A stretch of DNA of 34,478 nucleotides from CAYQZD01 sp964421875 (GTDB taxonomy: Bacteria; Electryoneota; Tariuqbacteria; Tariuqbacterales; Tariuqbacteraceae), in contig CAYQZD010000033.1 in the NCBI GenBank assembly GCA_964421875.1, forward strand, positions 1 to 34,478. Reading direction: 5' to 3'. The notes under the pieces were generated by a model that searched no databases, was not told the DNA's origin, and saw only the letters and a program-made list of their open reading frames with translations. Shown here in pieces: positions 16,974 through 24,194 of this stretch. Numbering within the stretch: the first letter of the stretch is position 1; every line of letters begins with the position of its first letter. A program made the position numbers and the translations under genes.

Positions 16974-17917
16974 TACCCCATCCTTCTGAATTTTTCCCTT
17001 CTGTTTTCGATGAGTTGTTCCGGGGTTTTATTTTTCAATTGTTCGAAGACTTCCAGAACCGTTTGTTTGAGAATTTGGGCGGTGGCGTCGTAGTCGGAGT
17101 GGGCTCCACCGGGGGGTTCAGGGATAATCCGGTCGATGAGTTTCAATTTCAACTGGTCCTGGGCGGTGATTTTGAGGGATTCGGCGGCCAATACATTTTT
17201 ACCGGAATCACGGTAGAGAATCGAGGCGCAGCCTTCGGGGGAAATCACGGAATAGATGGAATTCTCCATCATCATCACACAGTCCGCCAGTCCCAGCGCC
17301 AGCGCTCCACCCGAGCCCCCCTCGCCGATGATGACAGCCACGATGGGGACGGGAATACCAGCCATAACGATGAGGTTATTAGCGATGGCTTCAGCCTGGC
17401 CCCGCTCTTCGGCGCCGATTCCGGGGTAGGCGCCCGGGGTGTCGATGAGGGTGAGTATGGGGCGGTTGAATTTAGCAGCGGCGTTCATCAGGCGCAGGGC
17501 TTTGCGGTAGCCTTCGGGGTGAGGCATCCCGAAGTTACGTTTCAGGTTGTCCCGGGTTCCCCTGCCTTTCTGCTGACCGATGACAACCAGTCTGATGTCG
17601 CCGATTTTACCGGTTCCGGCGATGATAGCTTGGTCGTCGGAGAATCTGCGGTCGCCGTGCAATTCGTTAAATTCTTCCACGATGCGGGTGATGTAGTCCA
17701 GGGAGTAGGGCCGGTGGGGATGCCGCGCCAACTGCACCCTCTGCCAGGGGGTGAGTTTGGCGAAGATTTCCCGTTTCATCTGGTCCGCCTTCGTCTGGAG
17801 CTTCTCGATTTCCTCCGCGGCTTTGAGGTTGCCGCGGCGGTCGAGGTCCCGCATCTCGGTTATTTTCCGTTCCAGTTCGGCGATGGGCAGTTCGAAGTCT
17901 AATAGATATTTTTCCAA
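16958..17917 (-). CDS. accA: Acetyl-CoA carboxylase carboxyltransferase subunit alpha
   Basis: AccA forms the alpha half of the carboxyltransferase that moves CO2 from carboxybiotin to acetyl-CoA, the first step of fatty-acid synthesis. The 319-residue length is standard. Family hallmarks are LLDFELPIAELE at the N-terminus, RPYSLDYITRIVEEFNELHGDR, GRGTRDNLKRNFGMPHPEGYRKALRLM (read in parts), IDTPGAYPGIGAEERGQ and IGEGGSGGALALG. The start is TTG with an AAGGA unusually close to it. The beta subunit (accD) and biotin parts are not in this window, which is common when the two are unlinked. Confidence 0.97.
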   Translation of the reverse strand: MEKYLLDFELPIAELERKITEMRDLDRRGNLKAAEEIEKLQTKADQMKREIFAKLTPWQRVQLARHPHRPYSLDYITRIVEEFNELHGDRRFSDDQAIIAGTGKIGDIRLVVIGQQKGRGTRDNLKRNFGMPHPEGYRKALRLMNAAAKFNRPILTLIDTPGAYPGIGAEERGQAEAIANNLIVMAGIPVPIVAVIIGEGGSGGALALGLADCVMMMENSIYSVISPEGCASILYRDSGKNVLAAESLKITAQDQLKLKLIDRIIPEPPGGAHSDYDATAQILKQTVLEVFEQLKNKTPEQLIENRREKFRRMGYWQEK

Positions 17918-17943
17918 AGTCCTTTTTATCTATCCAATTAGCA

Positions 17944-18022
17944 TGTAGGGCGGGTCATCTAGACCCGCTTTTAACATCAAAGGTTAAAACAAGCTTGTCG
18001 GCTTTGAATAAGCCGACCTACA
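17944..18022. repeat. Paired hairpin repeat bounded by TGTAGG / CCTACA
   Basis: The element opens with TGTAGG, runs into hairpin GCGGGTC-ATCTA-GACCCGC (17950-17968), then an AT-rich middle, and closes with hairpin GTCGGCTT-TGAAT-AAGCCGAC (17997-18017) and CCTACA. On the opposite strand the first hairpin reads GCGGGTCTAGATGACCCGC followed by CCTACATGC, nearly the hairpin at 15786. It lies upstream of accA in a 263-bp gap shared with the 75-bp element at 18077. Confidence 0.65.
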
Positions 18023-18076
18023 ACTATCAGCATACTATATCCACTGAGTATTACCTCATCCTTAGATATTTATGGT

Positions 18077-18151
18077 GCTGTCGACTCTCCGTAGTCGACA
18101 GCATATATAATATTTACAATCATATGGTGTCGAGTGCGGAGACTCGACACC
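18077..18151. repeat. 75-bp twin-hairpin element with complementary loops, copy 1
   Basis: Hairpin 1 pairs GCTGTCGACT with AGTCGACAGC around loop CTCCGT (18077-18102). A 23-bp AT-rich spacer follows (18103-18125). Hairpin 2 pairs GGTGTCGAGT with ACTCGACACC around loop GCGGAG (18126-18151). The two loops can pair with one another over six bases, with one G-U pair. Hairpin 2 is close to the reverse complement of hairpin 1. A second copy is at 32982-33056. It lies between the glycosyltransferase stop and the accA start; no T-run follows. Confidence 0.85.
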
Positions 18152-18180
18152 ACAAATAAGTATGCTTCACCCCAAGCACC

Positions 18181-19800
18181 TCAACCTGTTATATCTTTAA
18201 GGCGGGACAGAATTTTCGGTTTCCTGATGAAACCCAATTCCAGGAAGGGCATCTCTCCGTTGGCGGATTCCAAGGCTGACTCCGGAACCACTTTGAAACC
18301 GACATTTCCTCCCAACTGACCCACATATTTCATAATTTCGCCATAGCTTAGGCTTTTACCGGAGAACACAACTTCTTCGATGTCCAGTTTTTTAATCAGG
18401 CGCGAGAGTTCATCGGAAGAACCGATGACTTCCACCCCGCCCCTTTTTTCTCCCAGAAAGCGGTGGCTGGTTTCGATGAAACCGATGACTTTGAAGGGGT
18501 ATCCCGCTTCGACTGCGGCTTTGGCGGCGATGCGCTCTGTGAGTTCGTCCACTCCCACCAACAGCGCGCGGCGCTTGAACCATTCTCTGAATCCACCGGT
18601 TCGGGTGAATTTGCGCAGCATCCATCGCCACCCCGGCAGCGCAATAGCGATGAAAACAGCGGTAACCAGCAGAACCAGGCGGGAAAACGCATACTGCTTG
18701 AAAAAATAGGTGAAGGTGAAGATGAAAGCAGACCCGGCCATAGCAGCCAAGAACACGGTATTCAGTGAATATTTCTTTTTTCCGTAAACTCCCAGGGCTG
18801 CGAAGAGCCCCGCCAATCCCAGACTGTATATCAGGTTCGGCACCACAATCTTGGGATGGACGATACTCTGAGGACCGTATTTCACAAGTCTCCCCAGGGA
18901 AATTCCAATGTTGAGCAGAAGAATATCCGCCGCCGGGGCTTTCAGCCGGGTGTAATAGCGTTTCACCCAGTCGATAATTTCACTCAGGACAATTCCCAGA
19001 CGGATGAGGGCGAGTGTATATTGGGTTTTCCGGGCGAAATGCTTCTTCACGAACAGGTGCATCGCGTTGTAAAAGGCTCTTCTGGTGTCGATGGGCGACC
19101 TGAGGGAGCTTTCGCCTTTATAGTGAATCACCTGGGCTTCCGGAAGATAAAAAATCCTCCAGCCCGCCAATTTTATCCGGTAGGACCAATCGACATCTTC
19201 ACCGTACATAAAATAATCTTCATCGAAACCTCCTACTTTGAGGTAAACCTCCCTTCTCACCAGCATAAAAGCCCCGCAGATAGAATCCACATCATGGGGA
19301 AGATCGGGATCGAGATAGGTGAGAGTGTACTGGGCGAAGAGCCTGCTTTTGGGGAAAATCGAGGCCAGACCGGTGATTTTACTGAAAGAGGCGAAGGGAG
19401 AAGGAAACCCGCGCCGGCAGGAGGCTTCCAGTCTGCCCTCCTTGTCCAACAGTTTGGGGGTGATGGCTCCGATGTCGGTGTGCGAATCCATATATTCAAT
19501 CAGCAGCTTCAGCGAGTCCTCACTTACCACCGTGTCGGGATTCAGCACCAGAAGATATCTCCCCTTGGCAAGTTTCAGCCCTTGATTGTTAGCGCGGCCG
19601 AAACCGACATTGTCGTTATTGGCGATGAGTTGTACCCAGGGGAAATTTTGCCGAACATATTCTGCGCTGCCATCCTGGGAAGCGTTGTCCACTACGATGT
19701 ATTCGGTTTCAAAGTCCTTTGCGGCTTCCTTGATGGATAAAAGAGCCTGTTCCAGGTAGTACTTGACGTTGTAGTTGACTATGATGACTGAGATGTCCAA
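18181..19800 (-). CDS. GT2 glycosyltransferase fused to membrane helices and a Rossmann (CoA_binding_3-like) domain
   Basis: The 539 residues form three parts. Residues 1-255 are a rhamnosyltransferase-like GT2 domain: ISVIIVNYNV, VVDNASQDGS, NVGFGRANNQG, LNPDTVV (metal-binding DxD-like) and YGEDVDWSYRIKLAGW. Residues about 320-392 contain three hydrophobic segments. Residues about 411-505 resemble the nucleotide-binding Rossmann domain found ahead of the catalytic part of WcaJ/WbaP-type sugar-phosphate transferases (ALLVGVDELTERIAAKA, KVIGFIE, GGVEVIGSSDELSRLI). The sugar-phosphate transferase domain itself is missing. The start is TTG with no ATG before the GT2 fold. Expected role: adding a sugar to a lipid-linked or surface glycan at the membrane; it follows a polyprenyl-phosphate-sugar synthase 20 nt upstream. 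Confidence 0.88.
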   Translation of the reverse strand: MDISVIIVNYNVKYYLEQALLSIKEAAKDFETEYIVVDNASQDGSAEYVRQNFPWVQLIANNDNVGFGRANNQGLKLAKGRYLLVLNPDTVVSEDSLKLLIEYMDSHTDIGAITPKLLDKEGRLEASCRRGFPSPFASFSKITGLASIFPKSRLFAQYTLTYLDPDLPHDVDSICGAFMLVRREVYLKVGGFDEDYFMYGEDVDWSYRIKLAGWRIFYLPEAQVIHYKGESSLRSPIDTRRAFYNAMHLFVKKHFARKTQYTLALIRLGIVLSEIIDWVKRYYTRLKAPAADILLLNIGISLGRLVKYGPQSIVHPKIVVPNLIYSLGLAGLFAALGVYGKKKYSLNTVFLAAMAGSAFIFTFTYFFKQYAFSRLVLLVTAVFIAIALPGWRWMLRKFTRTGGFREWFKRRALLVGVDELTERIAAKAAVEAGYPFKVIGFIETSHRFLGEKRGGVEVIGSSDELSRLIKKLDIEEVVFSGKSLSYGEIMKYVGQLGGNVGFKVVPESALESANGEMPFLELGFIRKPKILSRLKDITG

Positions 19801-19820
19801 ACCGGCGTTCCCGGAGATTA

Positions 19821-20534
19821 TTACAGCTTCCCTATCAAACTCTTAAATCTTAGTTTCCAGACCATTAGAATCGCTTCCTTCACGATTTTCTTCGACATTT
19901 TCGATTTTCCCTGGACCCGTTCGTAGAAGATGATGGGCGTTTCCTTAACAATGAAGCCTTTGCGCCAGATTTTATATAGTAGTTCGATTTGAAAGGAATA
20001 TCCTTCCGATTTGATACGGTCGAAGTCAAGGGCTTCCAGCGCTTTTCTCTTAATCAATCTGTATCCGCCGGTAGAGTCCATTACCGGAAGTCCGGTCACG
20101 ATACGAGTATAGACATTGGCGAAGTATGAAAGGAGCAGCCTGGTGATGGGCCAGTTGATAACATTCACCCCGTTTACATAGCGGGAGCCCTGGATGAAAT
20201 CTGCGTTTTCCGCTTTTTCGATGAAGTCCGGGATGGATTTGGGGTCGTGCGAAAAATCGGCGTCCATCTCCATCACGCAGTCGTAATCCCGCTCCAGCGC
20301 GTATTTAAAGCCGGTGACATAGGCGGTTCCCAGCCCCATCTTGCCGGGTCTTTTCAGCAGGCTGACTCGCGGATTATCGACGCAGCAATCCTCCACGATT
20401 TTCCCGGTGCCGTCAGGGGAGTTGTCATCCACCACCAGGATATCGATACCTTCGTATTGTTCCAGCACCAGGGGGATAAGGCGGCCGATGTTTTCGCTTT
20501 CGTTATATGTTGGTATGATGATGAGAATTTTCAA
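19821..20534 (-). CDS. Polyprenol-phosphate sugar synthase, DPM1-like GT2
   Basis: This enzyme transfers a hexose (mannose in the best-known relatives) from its nucleotide sugar to a polyprenyl phosphate on the inner membrane face. Blocks: IIIPTYNESENIGRLI, VVDDNSPDGTG, RPGKMGLGTAYVTGF, MDADFSHDP (metal-binding DxD) and DSTGGYRLIKRKALE. I prefer the TTG start at 20534 (protein MKILIIIPTYNE, about 237 residues) because GGAG lies 8 nt before it and family members start there; a GTG at 20573, directly after the purE stop, would add 13 residues. No C-terminal membrane anchor is visible. Its product could feed the GT2 fusion downstream or the DUF2723 protein. Confidence 0.9.
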   Translation of the reverse strand: MKILIIIPTYNESENIGRLIPLVLEQYEGIDILVVDDNSPDGTGKIVEDCCVDNPRVSLLKRPGKMGLGTAYVTGFKYALERDYDCVMEMDADFSHDPKSIPDFIEKAENADFIQGSRYVNGVNVINWPITRLLLSYFANVYTRIVTGLPVMDSTGGYRLIKRKALEALDFDRIKSEGYSFQIELLYKIWRKGFIVKETPIIFYERVQGKSKMSKKIVKEAILMVWKLRFKSLIGKL

Positions 20535-20573
20535 CTTAAGAACTCCAACCATACACAGTAAAGTGAAGGACAC

Positions 20574-21035
20574 TCAAATTTTACTTCCGCCGGCGATGAA
20601 CTCATCGAGTTTGGCGGCTGTTTCAGCGTCGTGCAAAGCCAATATCCTCGCTGTCAGTACTCCGGCGTTGACCGCGGCGTTAATCCCTACAGTGGCCACG
20701 GGCACTCCGGGAGGCATCTGCACGATAGAATAGAGCGCGTCGGCGCCGCTGAGCGGTGAGGCGTCCAGGGGAATGCCAATCACCGGCAGCGGGGAATAAG
20801 CGGCAATCACACCCGGCAGGTGCGCCGCCATACCGGCGGCGGCGATGATGACTTGAACACCTTTATCCTTCGCTTCCCTGGCGATTTTAGCGGTTTTTTC
20901 CGGGGTGCGGTGAGCCGAAGATATCAAGACTTTATAAGTTATGTCGAACCAATCCAGGATTTCGGGGAGTTTTGCGATTCGCTCCCGGTCGGATTCGCTG
21001 CCGAGTATTATCAGGACTTTGATGACGTTTTCCAT
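20574..21035 (-). CDS. purE: N5-carboxyaminoimidazole ribonucleotide mutase
   Basis: PurE converts N5-CAIR to CAIR in de novo purine synthesis. With the start at 21035 (MENVIKVLIILGSESD) it has 153 residues, the class I length; the reading frame is open 35 codons further upstream, but that part does not look like PurE. Active-site blocks: GSESDRE, ISSAHRTPEKT, AAAGMAAHLPGV, and IPLDASPLSGADALYSIVQM with PPGVPVATVGI. purK is not adjacent. It is 32 nt after the DUF4837 gene and 39 nt or less before the DPM-like gene, so a house-keeping gene is embedded in an envelope operon. Confidence 0.95.
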   Translation of the reverse strand: MENVIKVLIILGSESDRERIAKLPEILDWFDITYKVLISSAHRTPEKTAKIAREAKDKGVQVIIAAAGMAAHLPGVIAAYSPLPVIGIPLDASPLSGADALYSIVQMPPGVPVATVGINAAVNAGVLTARILALHDAETAAKLDEFIAGGSKI

Positions 21036-21066
21036 AGCATTCCGCTTCAATGACCTTTTGACGATT

Positions 21067-22089
21067 TTATGGAACCTTAAAAGTGCGCGCCATAACTTCG
21101 AGTTGCTGCAGCAAGGGGATTTTTTCCCGGTCCGGCGCAAACACCGCTCCGTCGATGAAATAGACCAGGTTTTCAGAAGGAGACATAACTGCGCTGATGA
21201 AGAAGGGGCCGCCGCCTGTGGGCCCTTCAGTGGCCCATAAGCCCCGCATAATCAGGTCGAAAGGATAGGCGTTTTCCGCCCGCCAGAACCGGTTATAATC
21301 CGGATAAAGCCTTACCGGGTCGGCGAAGAGTTTACCCAACCGTTTTCTTTCCGCTATCATCAGGCTGTCGGTCACGGAATCGGCTTTAATCCAGGATATT
21401 GTCAGCCAGCGGTCGGGAAAAAAGCGGCGCAACCTGATGAAACGGTTATCCGCATCTTCCGCTACCAGAGTATAATCGTGCTGAATTCTCAGTTGGAAGC
21501 CGTGTTTCTCCCTGATTTCCCGCTCCAGAGCAGTGTTTTCGTTCACCGAATAAAGGGAAGCTTCGATGCGTTTAAGGACGGACTCGTTCATCGTATTGAA
21601 CAGTTCGGTAGCGCCTTCGCGGATTTTTTGGGAGACTTGAGCCGGGGTTTCCGCGATAATGACGCAGAGCAGTTGGTTCCGGCGCCAGGGATCTCGTTTG
21701 GTGAAAATCCAGAAGTCGCCCTCCGTCACGCCCTTTCGGGCGCCTTCGTCCAGCATATCATCGACGAAGCGGGATACGGCGCCGCCCCCGTCAAGTGAGC
21801 CGAGTAGAATGATATTGGCGCTGCCGGTATTAACCTGCAACTCCTCCCAGGGAAAATGTTCGAGGGTGAATACTGTTTCCGACTGGGGAGTGTCGATAAT
21901 CCTTTCCAGGGCGGCTTTAAGAGGGAGAATAGCGGCGGAATAAACTTCATCATCGGTGAAAACTGCAATTGCATTGAGATTATTATCCGCCGCGGGTTTC
22001 ATAGAGCATCCCGCAACGACCGCGATACAGATAAGCGGTAAGAAAAGGAAAATTGAGCGGTCTGTTATTCGATTTATAGCAGAAGCCAT
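21067..22089 (-). CDS. DUF4837-family lipoprotein
   Basis: The protein has 340 residues and a lipoprotein signal peptide ending VVAGC (Cys28). The C-terminal part resembles DUF4837, a lipoprotein family of Bacteroidetes and relatives: MRGLWATEGPTGGGPFFIS, then NLVYFIDGAVFAPDREKIPL and a final helix. No catalytic function is known for the family. It lies 16 nt after the methyltransferase and 32 nt before purE, so it is part of the same transcript. Family assignment is from memory of the C-terminal pattern and should be treated as probable. Confidence 0.8.
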   Translation of the reverse strand: MASAINRITDRSIFLFLPLICIAVVAGCSMKPAADNNLNAIAVFTDDEVYSAAILPLKAALERIIDTPQSETVFTLEHFPWEELQVNTGSANIILLGSLDGGGAVSRFVDDMLDEGARKGVTEGDFWIFTKRDPWRRNQLLCVIIAETPAQVSQKIREGATELFNTMNESVLKRIEASLYSVNENTALEREIREKHGFQLRIQHDYTLVAEDADNRFIRLRRFFPDRWLTISWIKADSVTDSLMIAERKRLGKLFADPVRLYPDYNRFWRAENAYPFDLIMRGLWATEGPTGGGPFFISAVMSPSENLVYFIDGAVFAPDREKIPLLQQLEVMARTFKVP

Positions 22090-22104
22090 AGGGATATCGA
22101 AACT

Positions 22105-23025
22105 TTATGAATCATCTTTTTTATAGGCGATATAAACCACCGAGGACGCCTTTGCCGGATGCATAATGCCGTTCAGATACGATAGAGACGAAACCACCGG
22201 GAGTCTGAATAGAAATCTCAACTGTATTTTCCCGGGAGTTATCGTTTCACTCAGCAGACTGTTGTAAAAAGGATCTAAAGGCATCGGCACCGTCCGCTCA
22301 AGCGTGAAGCCGGTGGATTTTAAAACCCTTTCCATCACTCCGGGGGTGAAGTGCCAAAGGTGTCTGGGGGCGTCGTAAGCCGCCCAATACCTGCCATAGG
22401 CTTTTGCGTCCAGCGAGTCGCAGTTGGGCAGCGCTATGCAGAGAATACCGTTTTCCTTCAGGTTATCCCTGACGATTTTCAGGTTCTCCTTGAAGCGGTG
22501 GATATGCTCCAGAGAGTGCCAGAAGGTAACCGCATCGAATTTCGAATTCAATCCCTCCACATCAGCGAGGTCCCCAGGGTGAACCTGAAGCTCAAGTTTT
22601 TCCCGGCAAAATTTAGCCGCGGTCTCATCCTTTTCCACACCAGTTGATTCCCATCCCCTTTCTTTCATCGTTTTCAGGAAGGCGCCGGTGCCTGCTCCGA
22701 CATCGAGCAGAGCGCCTTTTTGGGGATGGAACTTCTCTATGAGGCGGGATTTCCAGTTGAGCGCCCAGGGCTTGACCAGAGAATATACCCTTTGACTCAG
22801 GGATTGCGGGCCCTTTACTTCGAGAAAGGAGTCATAGCCTTCATCTTGATAGAACTTCCCCATTTCGTCTTCCCGCGGCGGGGTATGGATGAACCCGAAT
22901 CCGCATTGCCCGCACCTGTAAAGACGGTAAAGCTCCCCGCCCGGGTCGAAACGGTCAGGGAGCTTAAGTAACAAGTCTGCCGGCCTTTGAGGGCAGAGGG
23001 GGCAGTTGGGAGAGGTTTCAGCCAA
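22105..23025 (-). CDS. Class I SAM-dependent methyltransferase with N-terminal zinc ribbon
   Basis: The protein has 306 residues. A four-cysteine zinc ribbon (Cys8, Cys11, Cys38, Cys41) precedes a Rossmann methyltransferase domain: LLDVGAGTGAFLKTMKERG (motif I, residues about 107-125), GVEKDETAAKFC (motif II acidic residue) and FWHSLEHIHRF (motif IV/V). Proteins of this build commonly sit in surface polysaccharide clusters and methylate sugars. The start is TTG: the next ATG would remove the zinc ribbon. It begins 9 nt after the outer-membrane protein gene ends. Confidence 0.88.
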   Translation of the reverse strand: MAETSPNCPLCPQRPADLLLKLPDRFDPGGELYRLYRCGQCGFGFIHTPPREDEMGKFYQDEGYDSFLEVKGPQSLSQRVYSLVKPWALNWKSRLIEKFHPQKGALLDVGAGTGAFLKTMKERGWESTGVEKDETAAKFCREKLELQVHPGDLADVEGLNSKFDAVTFWHSLEHIHRFKENLKIVRDNLKENGILCIALPNCDSLDAKAYGRYWAAYDAPRHLWHFTPGVMERVLKSTGFTLERTVPMPLDPFYNSLLSETITPGKIQLRFLFRLPVVSSLSYLNGIMHPAKASSVVYIAYKKDDS

Positions 23026-23034
23026 TGCTTGGAT

Positions 23035-23772
23035 TTACCAGCCTTTTTTGGGTTGGATATACCACCTCAGTCCGACTTCGCCAAATGCGCCGCTGAAGTC
23101 GAGTTCATAGGGGCGGGAAGTGGCTACGTTTCCTACCGTCCAAACCACCTGCCGACGGAATTCGGTGCCGTCCACATCTTCGATAAAATCGATGTCATCG
23201 ACAAAACAGCCTCTATAGCCGCCGCCAAGTTTCAAAGAGACTTTGGAGTTAATCCCGATTTCCAGGTTAGCCAGAGCTAAAAATCCCATATTACGGCCGT
23301 AGGCGCCGTAGAATTCCGCTAAACCGCCCAATCCGGCAGGCCCGGTTCTATCGAGTGAAGCTAACATCAGCGTGGGACCGATTCCGATGGATAAGTTGAT
23401 GGTATTGTTGGGCTTAAAAATATAACTGGGAACGATAAAAAATTCGCTGGCGCCGACCGTTTCTTCGTAGTCCCCGCCACCCACAGAGAAGCTGTTCTTG
23501 GCGGTGAAAAGATGGTTGAAACCTATATTCCAGACGAAATCGTTGCGATGTTTGTAGAGAAGACTGATCCCGAAATCGGGAGCGTATTCCATTTCTTCGT
23601 CGAGGTTGGAACTGTACTGTTTTGCCCAGTTAGTGGGGTCGTCCATATTCATATACATTGAGAGACCACCTCGCAACTCAATGCCGTATTGATGATGGAT
23701 GTCCCCGGCGATAACCAAACCGGTAAGAAGCATAGTTGCAATCAGAGCCAGAGCGAGCGTGAATTTCTTCAT
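23035..23772 (-). CDS. Outer-membrane beta-barrel protein
   Basis: A signal peptide (MKKFTLALALIATMLLTGLVIAG) is followed by alternating polar/hydrophobic strands rich in Gly, Tyr and Phe, such as YGIELRGGLSMYM, FGISLLYKH, NIGFNHLFTA and INLSIGIGPTLML. The protein ends in Trp, as barrel proteins often do, after GEVGLRWYIQPKKG. At 245 residues it would form about eight to ten strands. ATG 23772 has GGAGG 5 nt upstream; a TTG at 23784 overlaps that Shine-Dalgarno and is unlikely. Function beyond membrane location is unknown. It is the first gene of the minus-strand group down to 18181. Confidence 0.85.
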   Translation of the reverse strand: MKKFTLALALIATMLLTGLVIAGDIHHQYGIELRGGLSMYMNMDDPTNWAKQYSSNLDEEMEYAPDFGISLLYKHRNDFVWNIGFNHLFTAKNSFSVGGGDYEETVGASEFFIVPSYIFKPNNTINLSIGIGPTLMLASLDRTGPAGLGGLAEFYGAYGRNMGFLALANLEIGINSKVSLKLGGGYRGCFVDDIDFIEDVDGTEFRRQVVWTVGNVATSRPYELDFSGAFGEVGLRWYIQPKKGW

Positions 23773-23879
23773 TTTTTCCTCCAAGATGGAACTGCGATGA
23801 TGTTATTAATTAAAATGAATATTTATAGTTATTAATATTTCTTAACAATTTACCTATATGAAGTCAGCCTTAATCCTGC

Positions 23880-23959
23880 TGTCATTCCGGCTTGTCCGGA
23901 ATCAGACAGCAGACTAACTGAAGTTCAGATTCCCGACGCGTTCACTTGCGGGAATGACA
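23880..23959. repeat. Interspersed palindrome (TGTCATTCC ... GGAATGACA)
   Basis: The ends TGTCATTCC and GGAATGACA are exact complements, and each half contains an inner hairpin-like stretch (CCGGCTTGTCCGG on the left). A related fragment, GTCATTCCGGA, occurs at 16511. It lies in the 422-bp gap between the outer-membrane barrel and the GT2 gene; the rest of the gap holds the repeat at 24024 and AT-rich sequence with no gene. Confidence 0.65.
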
Positions 23960-24023
23960 AATTGAGTATGCGCTTTATATACCTAACCCGGACGAGCCGG
24001 AACAAAAAAAGGTTTACACAAAG

Positions 24024-24076
24024 AGTATCAAGTAACAAGTATCAAGTAAAATTCTAGGCACTTAGCACTTGATACC
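24024..24076. repeat. AGTATCAAGT direct and inverted repeats
   Basis: AGTATCAAGT occurs at 24024-24033 and again at 24038-24047 in direct order; the complement ACTTGATACC lies at 24067-24076. The region could fold into alternative hairpins. No gene or terminator T-run is associated. Confidence 0.55.
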
Positions 24077-24194
24077 TGGCACTTTATAACATAATAAAAA
24101 CAAAGATATTACACGATTTTCTGCCAGATAAAGCAAGAAAATCAGAATTAAGGTACTAAAGTGATACAATAATTGAAAATTCAATAATAGCAGA

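Noticed and set aside
17015..17902. Plus-strand open frame of 295 codons opposite accA
   Set aside because: It mirrors a highly conserved accA and has shadow-type composition.
18061..18160. Intrinsic terminator at the twin-hairpin element
   Set aside because: Stems are strong but no T-run follows on either strand, and the two-hairpin geometry is identical at a second place.
24024..24076. CRISPR array at the AGTATCAAGT repeats
   Set aside because: Units are only about 10 bp, irregularly spaced, and partly inverted; no cas gene is near.
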